From Promethearchaeota archaeon CR_4 (GTDB taxonomy: Archaea; Asgardarchaeota; Lokiarchaeia; Sigyniarchaeales; CR-4): DNA of 5,479 nucleotides. The notes under the pieces were generated by a model. The model worked only from the letters and a program-made list of their open reading frames with translations. It searched no databases and had not been told where the DNA came from. The stretch lies in contig MBAA01000163.1 in assembly GCA_001940655.1 (NCBI GenBank), positions 2,880 to 8,358 on the forward strand, in the 5' to 3' direction. Position numbers and translations under genes: made by a program. Within the stretch, counting starts at the first letter, position 1. Every line of letters starts with the position of its first letter. Of the stretch, positions 1-5,479 are shown piece after piece.

Positions 1-1
1 T

Positions 2-100
2 CAGATTCAAAAACAGAAAGGCGAGTATTACTACATCACGACTGCCACGGAAGCCAAGAGAGAAATCATAGAAGAAGACAATCAAGATGTAGAACAATGA
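2..100 (+). CDS. C-terminal end of an unidentified protein (5' end outside window)
   Basis: Reading from position 2 gives 32 codons ending in TGA at 98-100; the start lies upstream of the window. The visible peptide is charged: a Lys/Gln-rich start, then GEYYYIT, then a Glu/Lys-rich helical end (EAKREIIEED). A short beta-hairpin-like GEYYYIT followed by a terminal helix resembles the end of a winged-helix regulator, but this is a weak inference from a fragment. The product is not recognised. Reading from position 1 is also open (to a TGA at 151-153), but that peptide has an implausible Arg/His/Cys-rich composition. A T-rich tract directly after the TGA supports the chosen frame. The gene is on the same strand as the aldolase, whose ATG is 69 bases downstream. 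Confidence 0.55.
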   Translation, partial: QIQKQKGEYYYITTATEAKREIIEEDNQDVEQ

Positions 101-112
101 ATTTTCTTTCTT
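101..112 (+). terminator. T-rich archaeal-type terminator after the left partial gene
   Basis: The pyrimidine tract ATTTTCTTTCTT begins immediately after the stop at 98-100, and no hairpin precedes it. T-rich tracts of this kind end transcription in archaea. Assignment is by position and composition only. Confidence 0.35.
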
Positions 113-117
113 CGGTT

Positions 118-132
118 AGAAAATGTTTTATT
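118..132 (+). promoter_or_regulatory. Possible weak BRE/TATA element for the aldolase gene
   Basis: AGAAAA at 118-123 is followed by TGTTTTATT at 124-132, which loosely fits a purine-rich BRE next to a TATA box. Transcription starting about 25 bases downstream would begin near 154 and leave a leader of about 16 bases before the ATG at 170. The TATA match is imperfect, and read-through from the upstream gene is an alternative. Confidence 0.3.
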
Positions 133-156
133 CCCCTTCGTTCTCCCTTTTGAAAT

Positions 157-161
157 AGGTG
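157..161 (+). promoter_or_regulatory. Ribosome binding site of the aldolase gene
   Basis: AGGTG lies 8 bases before the ATG at 170 and pairs with the CACCT core at the 3' end of 16S rRNA. It supports the ATG over the in-frame TTG at 167, which would add only one residue and sit closer to the site. Confidence 0.5.
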
Positions 162-169
162 CATTTTTG

Positions 170-1138
170 ATGGTCTCATTTAAGGAGTTAGGCCTGTCCA
201 ACACGAAAGAAATGTTTCGTAAGGCCTTGGAGGGGCATTACGCTGTCCCAGGATACAATTTTAACAATATGGAACAACTGCAGGCTATTATCACTGCCTG
301 CGTGGAAACTAAGTCTCCCGTCATCCTGCAAGTGTCGGAGGGAGCCCGCAAGTATGCCAACCAAACGCTCTTGCGCTATATGGCCCAAGGCGCGGTAGCA
401 TTTGCCAAGGAATTGGGGTATGCGATTCCCATTACTCTCCACTTGGATCACGGGGCCAATTTTGCGATCTGCAAGTCGTGCGTTGATTTCGGGTTTTCCT
501 CCGTCATGTACGATGGCTCGGCCCTCCCCTATGAAGAAAACATTAAAATTTCAAAACAAGTTGTCGAATATGCCCACGCGAATGATGTAAGTGTGGAATG
601 TGAGCTCGGAGTACTGAAAGGGAAGGAAGATGACATTTCCCACGATGTTGCGCATTATACCCGTCCCGAAGAGGTTCAAGATTTCGTGTCCAAAACGAGG
701 TGTGATAGTCTAGCGATCTCGATTGGTACCTCCCATGGTGCCTACAAGTTCAAACTTAAAACCGGGCAGTCCGCCACGCTCCGCTTGGATATTTTAGAAG
801 AAGTGAAGAAACGCTTGCCGAATTTCCCAATCGTGCTACACGGGTCTTCATCGGTTCCGCAGGATCTGGTGGCAATTGTCAACAAGTACGGCGGGAAAAT
901 GGAAGATACCGCCGGTGTTCCCGAGGATCAACTTCGCAAGGCAGCCGCACTCAATGTGACGAAAATCAATATCGATACGGATGGGCGAATTGCAATGACC
1001 GCAGCAGTTCGGAAGACTCTTGCAGAACACCCGGAGTGGTTTGACCCCCGCCAATACCTAGGACCAGCCCGACAATCACTCATCGACTTGTACAAACGCA
1101 AGAATAAAGAAGTACTCGGATCTGCTGGTCATGCGTAA
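170..1138 (+). CDS. fba: Class II (zinc-dependent) fructose-1,6-bisphosphate aldolase
   Basis: Cytosolic enzyme that reversibly splits fructose 1,6-bisphosphate into dihydroxyacetone phosphate and glyceraldehyde 3-phosphate, in glycolysis and gluconeogenesis. The 322-residue product is full length for the IIB-type subfamily. Visible signatures are: LHLDHG with catalytic Asp93 and zinc ligand His94; VECELG with Glu145; GTSHG with zinc ligand His189; VLHGSS with zinc ligand His224 and the phosphate-binding Gly-Ser-Ser; and KINIDTD (265-271), which contacts the second phosphate. The end (FDPRQYLGPAR, then VLGSAGHA) is typical of bacterial-type IIB enzymes. All key residues are present, so it should be active. 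Start ATG 170 is chosen because of the ribosome site at 157-161. The related tagatose-bisphosphate aldolases cannot be excluded by eye, but no sugar-catabolic genes are adjacent. Archaea usually use class I (DhnA-type) or bifunctional aldolase/phosphatase enzymes, so the gene may be a bacterial acquisition. Confidence 0.95.
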   Translation: MVSFKELGLSNTKEMFRKALEGHYAVPGYNFNNMEQLQAIITACVETKSPVILQVSEGARKYANQTLLRYMAQGAVAFAKELGYAIPITLHLDHGANFAICKSCVDFGFSSVMYDGSALPYEENIKISKQVVEYAHANDVSVECELGVLKGKEDDISHDVAHYTRPEEVQDFVSKTRCDSLAISIGTSHGAYKFKLKTGQSATLRLDILEEVKKRLPNFPIVLHGSSSVPQDLVAIVNKYGGKMEDTAGVPEDQLRKAAALNVTKINIDTDGRIAMTAAVRKTLAEHPEWFDPRQYLGPARQSLIDLYKRKNKEVLGSAGHA

Positions 1139-1169
1139 ATTTTCGAATCTATATTTTCGGAATTTTAAT

Positions 1170-1180
1170 CTTTTTTTCTT
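1170..1180 (+). terminator. T-rich terminator downstream of fba
   Basis: CTTTTTTTCTT lies about 32 bases after the aldolase stop, in an AT-rich convergent spacer. I see no stable hairpin before it, which favours an archaeal U-tract terminator over a bacterial intrinsic one. Confidence 0.45.
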
Positions 1181-1222
1181 AGTTAAATAATACGGGCAAT
1201 TGTAACAATAGCAACCCAATTT

Positions 1223-1240
1223 AAAAAAGTAGAAGAGAAA
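1223..1240 (-). terminator. T-rich terminator downstream of the protease gene
   Basis: On the minus strand the sequence right after the protease stop reads TTTCTCTTCTACTTTTTT, a pyrimidine-rich run ending in six T. No hairpin is apparent. With the tract at 1170-1180 it makes a two-way termination zone between the converging genes. Confidence 0.4.
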
Positions 1241-4200
1241 TTACGGATTATCTCCCCCACAATGCGGACATTGCTTTGCTTCGATGGGAATCGGTTGTCC
1301 ACACGAGATGCAGAATTTCCGGAGCCCATTTGGGGGCGGAAAAACTTGTTCTTGTGGCGCATATCCGTACTCCATCTGGCCTAAGGACGCGTTTGAGGAT
1401 TCATAGGGACTTTGATAACGTGTTCCATAACCCCTCTGGCGGGCGCGGTGGCGGACAGCCAATATGAGGGCTAGGACTGCAACACCCCCAATAATCCCTA
1501 CGATGATGAAAATCACGGTAAGAGAGGGAGGTGCTACCATCAAATTCAGGATGACGACATAGTCTGTCGATCCACCCTCGGTATCCATCACCACGATTTC
1601 GAGAATTGCCATGTAGTTCCCACTCGACACGGTGGATTTCACGATGTTGGTTCCGTCCCCTTTAGGATAGGTTACAGACCGGGGGATCGTTATTTGACCC
1701 TCGAGTTGTCCCGTTCCGGCGTTATATGAGTAGTCTTCCCAAGGTAATCGCCCATTGCCTATCAATAATCCGAGGGTGCCATTCAATTCATATACGGGGA
1801 AGAATACTACCACGCCCGTCAGCTGATTGTCCGAGTCTTCGTAGTCCACCTCGTCTGTCGTAGATACCGAAAAGGAATAAGTGTTGAGCTGTCGCGCAGT
1901 TTGAATGATATACCTATCATCATCTGTTTTCATTGTATCAAATGAGATTTTCCCAAAGTAGGAAAGAGTTTCATCGATGACTGGATCATAGTTGACCACG
2001 ATGAAACTACTCCGTTGCGAATAGATGTTCGTATAGCCGGCACTGTTATTCCCCTCGTAAAAATAGGCATAAAGACCAGATGTATGTCCACGAGCGTCGA
2101 GTAGCGTGTTAAATTCAGAACCCCCACTGTAACTTACACTCTTGGTGAAAGAATATTGTGCTTTCACGTTGAAGGCACTGAGGGCGGCGCTTCCTGCATA
2201 GAGCTGGAGGTTACTCAAGCTGGTCGCGTTGGTTAAAGAGACGGATAATAATCCGGATGAAGAAGTTGGATTTCTGTCAATTTCGTCTTTGTTTTGCGAG
2301 ATTGTTGAAAATCTTGGCGGGGTGGGAGTAGTCCAAATTACAGCGCCCGTTGCATTGCGTAGTACCGTATTCACATTTGCAGATGTATTTAAGAAGTAAG
2401 GCGATGTGGATGGTCCTAACAGCAGCGAGTATGAAGCATTGACGTAGATCCCCGAAGGTAGGAGCATTTCCGTCACATTGACAAAATCCACGACATCTAA
2501 AATCGCGGGATTCGAACTCGTGAGGTTTAAGGTCTCTCCCGCCTTCAATCCCGTAACGGGGAGGCCAGTGGTTCCATCCGTCACGTACAGGTATATTGCA
2601 GTCGTTCCATCTTCTGATCTTTCAGGTGTGCATCGCCTGGCTATGTTGAATGCTTGATTGGGCAGCAAGTAATCGATGAGGTTGCTCGCGAATTGAGCGT
2701 GATTCCCGCCTATCACGGGGTCTATCATATAGGTATTGGTTAACAGGGATGGCCCTGACAACACGACCACGTTACCTGCAATGCCCATCCCTGTGGTTTT
2801 AGCCACGATAGTTGAACTAGATGTGTCCGCAGTGAGAACTGAGGTTCCCGTTCCCGTGACGCTTAGGATCGCTCCCCAGTCAAATAAGAGTTGCTCCACG
2901 TTAGTTAGCATTGGATCAGAGGACGCTGCCGCATCGATTGTGGAAACGTTCCTGAGACCGTAGAATCCGTAAAATTGAATGGCCTCGAAATTGGTGTTAA
3001 AGAAACTTATTCCAGTTCCCAACCTCGCGAGCACGGTATTAACGGAATCCAGTGCGAGAGATTGGTAGCGATCCCCAACGACCAAGATGCTACCACCATT
3101 ATTGTGGAAGTTTACGAGGGCTTGTATTTCGGTAAGAGTGTAGGGGAGGAAGGGGGTCTGGAGTACTACCGCGTCATAATTCTGGAGCAAGTCGTAGGTA
3201 AGGAGGCGGCCATCCCTAGCGGGGACATACTCTGGCGTCCAATATTCCATCTTGAGGTCTACGGAGTAGTTTTTCTCGATGAATACTTTGGCAAAATTAT
3301 ATAACTCGAGCTGTGTGGTGCCGTAGGGTAACGCGTTGAAGTAATCGTTCGCCCCGTGGAAGCTGTCAAAAAAAACTCGCTTTTTAGGCAACTTGACAGT
3401 AAAATCCAACGTGACTTGGTCGAGGAGTTCCCCAGTTTGGGAGTCCGTAAAGTTGATGGTTCCCACTCTCTGTCCAATAGATGCATTCCATTCCACCATA
3501 ATTGAGAGATTCCATAATTGGACACCCGGTATTGTAAAATTCAGGGAAGATTGGGAAGAACTGACCTTCACTCCCGCTATTGATGTAGGTAAATCAATCG
3601 ATACATTTCGCGCGGTTCCGGATACAACGGTTAAATTCATTGTTTGGGCATCTCCAGGAAAATTAAGCAGGTCATAGGGCGCGAAAGGAACCTCTTCAGG
3701 ATAGACACAGGTGAGGTTATTCACATTGGTAGGAAATCTGGCGAGTATATTATCGATGTATGTTCGTGCGTTGGCGGCATTGATGAGACCTGCCCCTTGT
3801 CGCTCAAGAGATTCGCCAAGATCAGTTGCTGACTCCATAAGAATGGCGCGAAGGGCAAGTGGATTCAAGCTAGTATTATACTCGAGGAGCAACGCTGCCA
3901 CTCCTGCCGCAATGGGGGCAGCCATACTTGTTCCACTGAGAGGGACGTAATCAGATCCTTCACTTCCCGTAATGATGTTCTCGAGATATACCATCTCCCT
4001 TTCAATTGCCGATTCGATGCCGAGTGGAGCGATGATGTCCACGCCGGGAGCGGTAATGCTCGGGTAAGCTTGCATCGCCAGCGTGGGTCCTGCACTCGAA
4101 AAGTCAGCGAGGTTATTGTTACGATCTGATGCAGCAACTGACAACGTGTAGAGGGAGGATCCAGGGAGTGCTCCGGTGAAATAATCAGGTCCACCATTAC

Positions 4201-5173
4201 CTGCCGATGCTATTATCAAAGCCCCATGCTCCGTTGCATTCTGTATAGCATAGCCTTCCAGCGTGAATACTTCAGGGAGGTCTCCACCCAAGCTCATACT
4301 GATAATCTGCGCGCCATTATCGACAGCCCACTCCACTCCCTTGAGAATATCACTGAATTCACCACCCCCCGAGGAATTTAGAACCTTTCCCACGAGAAGG
4401 CTAGCCCCCGGGGCAATGCCAGCGTATTTCCCACCAGATGCTATCCCACTACCCACGACAATCCCCGCGGTATGGGTACCATGCCCATACCAATCAGCGG
4501 TATCGTTCGGATCAATGACCCCATCTTCAGCGGCAAAATTTTCCGCTGATATTACCCTCCCTGCAAAGTCCGCGTGGTAACGTATCGACCCATTAGATCC
4601 CACGTACCCGAGTCCCGTATCCAAGATTGCGATTTTCACGTTGCTCCCGGTAATACCAGCAAGCGCCGGGTTATCAGCCCCGACCGCAATTCGCCACCAG
4701 TTATTCGTGTCTATTGCTGCCGGTATAGGAGTAGTATCTCCTGGAAGCTGTTCGATACGGTCGAGACAAACACGAGCTATTACCGGGGAATCTGCGAGAT
4801 TACTTAATTGCATAGCTGGAACATTGGCTACAATGCCCGGGAAGAGGTGGTACTCGTATGTTACTGCGCCTCCCATATTTAAGACTGCTTTCTTTGCAGC
4901 GTTTGCTTGGGGATCTTGGGAATCAAGTAGGATTATGACATTAAGATTTTCTTTTTCCCCTATCCCGATTTGTAATCGCGATCTCAACGCGGTGTCGTAT
5001 TTTTCGTGAAGAATTTGGCCGGTGAGTTGTGCACCGGATGTTGATGTGTGTTTTGTCATAGTTTGGATGGTGGGATTTACTCTCGGGGAGAATGTCAAGG
5101 CCAAACTCGCCCCAATGAGACTCAAAAGCATCCAAGTTACGAAAATTATCGCTTGCCACCTCTTTGTCTTCAT
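1241..5173 (-). CDS. Membrane-anchored subtilisin-like (S8) protease with GATase1-like domain and cytoplasmic zinc ribbon; S1P-like architecture
   Basis: Predicted 1310-residue secreted serine endopeptidase tethered to the cell surface; substrates unknown. Domains in order: signal peptide 1-25 (KTKR, hydrophobic core, ASLA); I9-like propeptide about 75-140; S8 catalytic domain about 155-475 with Asp185 (AILDTG), His231 (GHGTHTAG), oxyanion Asn326 (ASAGNGG) and Ser416 (SGTSMAAP), closing with QGAGLINAANA; beta-sandwich about 483-595; GATase1/DUF4350-like Rossmann domain about 597-838, opening with KRVFFDSFHG and containing YDAVVLQTP and GGSILVVGD; beta-rich region about 857-1213; transmembrane helix about 1217-1240 followed by RHRARQR; Tyr/Pro-rich cytoplasmic tail; zinc ribbon with Cys1288, 1291, 1302 and 1305. 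The triad is complete, so activity is expected. I count about 22 N-x-S/T sequons outside the membrane. Start ATG 5173 is chosen because GGAG lies 9 bases upstream and it begins a classic signal peptide; an in-frame ATG (5188) and TTG (5221) lie further upstream. The order up to residue 838 recalls eukaryotic site-1 protease. The beta-rich stalk matches no family I can name. Confidence 0.92.
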   Translation of the reverse strand: MKTKRWQAIIFVTWMLLSLIGASLALTFSPRVNPTIQTMTKHTSTSGAQLTGQILHEKYDTALRSRLQIGIGEKENLNVIILLDSQDPQANAAKKAVLNMGGAVTYEYHLFPGIVANVPAMQLSNLADSPVIARVCLDRIEQLPGDTTPIPAAIDTNNWWRIAVGADNPALAGITGSNVKIAILDTGLGYVGSNGSIRYHADFAGRVISAENFAAEDGVIDPNDTADWYGHGTHTAGIVVGSGIASGGKYAGIAPGASLLVGKVLNSSGGGEFSDILKGVEWAVDNGAQIISMSLGGDLPEVFTLEGYAIQNATEHGALIIASAGNGGPDYFTGALPGSSLYTLSVAASDRNNNLADFSSAGPTLAMQAYPSITAPGVDIIAPLGIESAIEREMVYLENIITGSEGSDYVPLSGTSMAAPIAAGVAALLLEYNTSLNPLALRAILMESATDLGESLERQGAGLINAANARTYIDNILARFPTNVNNLTCVYPEEVPFAPYDLLNFPGDAQTMNLTVVSGTARNVSIDLPTSIAGVKVSSSQSSLNFTIPGVQLWNLSIMVEWNASIGQRVGTINFTDSQTGELLDQVTLDFTVKLPKKRVFFDSFHGANDYFNALPYGTTQLELYNFAKVFIEKNYSVDLKMEYWTPEYVPARDGRLLTYDLLQNYDAVVLQTPFLPYTLTEIQALVNFHNNGGSILVVGDRYQSLALDSVNTVLARLGTGISFFNTNFEAIQFYGFYGLRNVSTIDAAASSDPMLTNVEQLLFDWGAILSVTGTGTSVLTADTSSSTIVAKTTGMGIAGNVVVLSGPSLLTNTYMIDPVIGGNHAQFASNLIDYLLPNQAFNIARRCTPERSEDGTTAIYLYVTDGTTGLPVTGLKAGETLNLTSSNPAILDVVDFVNVTEMLLPSGIYVNASYSLLLGPSTSPYFLNTSANVNTVLRNATGAVIWTTPTPPRFSTISQNKDEIDRNPTSSSGLLSVSLTNATSLSNLQLYAGSAALSAFNVKAQYSFTKSVSYSGGSEFNTLLDARGHTSGLYAYFYEGNNSAGYTNIYSQRSSFIVVNYDPVIDETLSYFGKISFDTMKTDDDRYIIQTARQLNTYSFSVSTTDEVDYEDSDNQLTGVVVFFPVYELNGTLGLLIGNGRLPWEDYSYNAGTGQLEGQITIPRSVTYPKGDGTNIVKSTVSSGNYMAILEIVVMDTEGGSTDYVVILNLMVAPPSLTVIFIIVGIIGGVAVLALILAVRHRARQRGYGTRYQSPYESSNASLGQMEYGYAPQEQVFPPPNGLRKFCISCGQPIPIEAKQCPHCGGDNP

Positions 5174-5182
5174 GCGTGTTGT

Positions 5183-5186
5183 CTCC
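5183..5186 (-). promoter_or_regulatory. Ribosome binding site that decides the protease start
   Basis: GGAG on the minus strand sits 9 bases before the ATG at 5171-5173. It directly follows the alternative in-frame start (ATG 5186-5188), which has only an AT-rich run before it and no Shine-Dalgarno match. This favours the downstream ATG, where the signal peptide also begins. Confidence 0.5.
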
Positions 5187-5270
5187 ATTCTAGAAAAATT
5201 ATTTGAAGTAAAGACGCTCAAGCGCCATAAAAAAGTTATTCGTTACGCCTTAACCTAAAATTAATTATCA

Positions 5271-5280
5271 TTTATATATA
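5271..5280 (-). promoter_or_regulatory. TATA box of the protease gene
   Basis: The minus strand reads TATATATAAA, a strong archaeal TATA-box match in the spacer upstream of the protease. Transcription about 25 bases downstream would start near 5248 and give a leader of about 75 bases. No clear BRE is visible on either side, and the element is nearly symmetrical, so direction is inferred from the gene that follows. Confidence 0.5.
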
Positions 5281-5354
5281 GAAAGACCTAACGGCAAATT
5301 ATTAAGCTACCTTGCGTGAAAACGGAAATATTTCTAGTTCTTTAGGTAATCAGG

Positions 5355-5374
5355 AAAAAATAGAAATAAAATAA
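5355..5374 (-). terminator. T-rich terminator after the right-edge partial gene
   Basis: The minus strand carries TTATTTTATTTCTATTTTTT starting 4 bases after the stop at 5379-5381, with no hairpin. Its position supports both the reading frame of the partial gene and a separate promoter for the protease. Confidence 0.45.
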
Positions 5375-5378
5375 GCAT

Positions 5379-5479
5379 TTAACTTGCGATAATCCCATTT
5401 TTTAACGTGAAAACGATCTTTGGTCGTCCACGTTTGCTATTGTTGATGGGGTATTTGTCCACGACATTGCGATTCATTA
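5379..5479 (-). CDS. C-terminal end of an unidentified protein (5' end outside window)
   Basis: On the minus strand a frame open to the window edge ends in TAA at 5379-5381. The last 32 residues begin with an in-frame Met at 5475-5477 and contain NNSKRGRPKIVFTLKNG. A basic RGRPK followed by a short hydrophobic strand could be an AT-hook-like patch or the wing of a winged-helix DNA-binding domain; this is a guess from a fragment. The Met may be internal, because the frame stays open upstream. The plus strand is also open here from a GTG at 5407, but it predicts a Leu-rich start with no ribosome site. The T-rich tract just after the minus-strand stop favours the minus-strand reading. It is codirectional with the protease and about 205 bases from its start. 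Confidence 0.5.
   Translation of the reverse strand, partial: MNRNVVDKYPINNSKRGRPKIVFTLKNGIIAS

Noticed and set aside
188..451. Minus-strand open frame of 87 codons opposite the aldolase
   Set aside because: It is a shadow of the well-conserved aldolase N-terminal half.
2975..3304. Plus-strand open frame of 109 codons antisense to the protease
   Set aside because: It lies wholly opposite the GATase-like domain, has no recognisable motifs, and is explained by the long minus-strand gene.
3865..4197. Minus-strand open frame of 110 codons in another phase of the protease gene
   Set aside because: It is out of phase with the protease, which here encodes the Asn326-Ser416 part of the active site; no sign of a frameshift.
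4263..4580. Plus-strand open frame of 105 codons, Pro/Ser-rich
   Set aside because: It is antisense to the S8 catalytic domain, where the minus-strand frame carries the conserved His motif; the Pro-rich composition is typical of a shadow frame.
4641..5009. Plus-strand open frame of 122 codons
   Set aside because: It is antisense to the propeptide and the start of the catalytic domain, including the Asp185 motif's neighbourhood; no independent start signals or family features.
5242..5254. Inverted repeat GTTA-(5)-TAAC near the predicted protease transcription start
   Set aside because: Arms of four bases in AT-rich DNA are too short to call an operator.
5315..5415. Direct repeat CGTGAAAACG at 5315-5324 and 5406-5415
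   Set aside because: Only 10 bases and two copies, one inside the partial coding region; expected by chance and not linked to any element.
1..5479. tRNA or rRNA genes, CRISPR arrays, insertion sequences or attachment sites
   Set aside because: No cloverleaf, rRNA-like stretch, regularly spaced repeats, transposase or terminal inverted repeats were seen on either strand.

Overview
The window looks archaeal, with a compact layout. Spacers between genes are short and AT-rich. Genes are followed by T-rich tracts and not by hairpin-plus-U terminators, and a good TATA box lies upstream of the large gene. That gene encodes a sequon-rich, membrane-anchored surface protease whose tail ends in a CxxC...CxxC zinc ribbon, a style common in archaea, including Asgard-type lineages. 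Coding DNA is of moderate GC. The lineage is an inference; there is no rRNA or other phylogenetic marker in the window.

Layout: (1) positions 2-100 (+) hold the last 32 codons of an unidentified gene. (2) Positions 170-1138 (+) hold a complete class II, zinc-dependent fructose-bisphosphate aldolase. (3) Positions 1139-1240 are a convergent spacer with a T-rich tract for each strand. (4) Positions 1241-5173 (-) hold a 1310-residue subtilisin-like (S8) protease. It has a signal peptide, propeptide, catalytic domain, beta-sandwich, GATase1-like Rossmann domain, a long beta-rich region, one transmembrane helix and a cytoplasmic zinc-ribbon tail. (5) Positions 5174-5378 are a spacer with the protease promoter and the terminator of the next gene. 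(6) Positions 5379-5479 (-) hold the C-terminal end of another gene that runs off the window.

The two complete genes do not form an operon: they converge, and their functions (central carbon metabolism and surface proteolysis) are unrelated. The most interesting object is the protease. The order of its domains, and a KRVFFDSFHG motif at the start of the GATase-like domain, recall eukaryotic site-1 protease (S1P/MBTPS1/SKI-1). It adds a juxtamembrane beta-rich stalk and an intracellular zinc ribbon that S1P does not have. If the host is an archaeon, the class II aldolase is also notable, because that enzyme is mainly bacterial.
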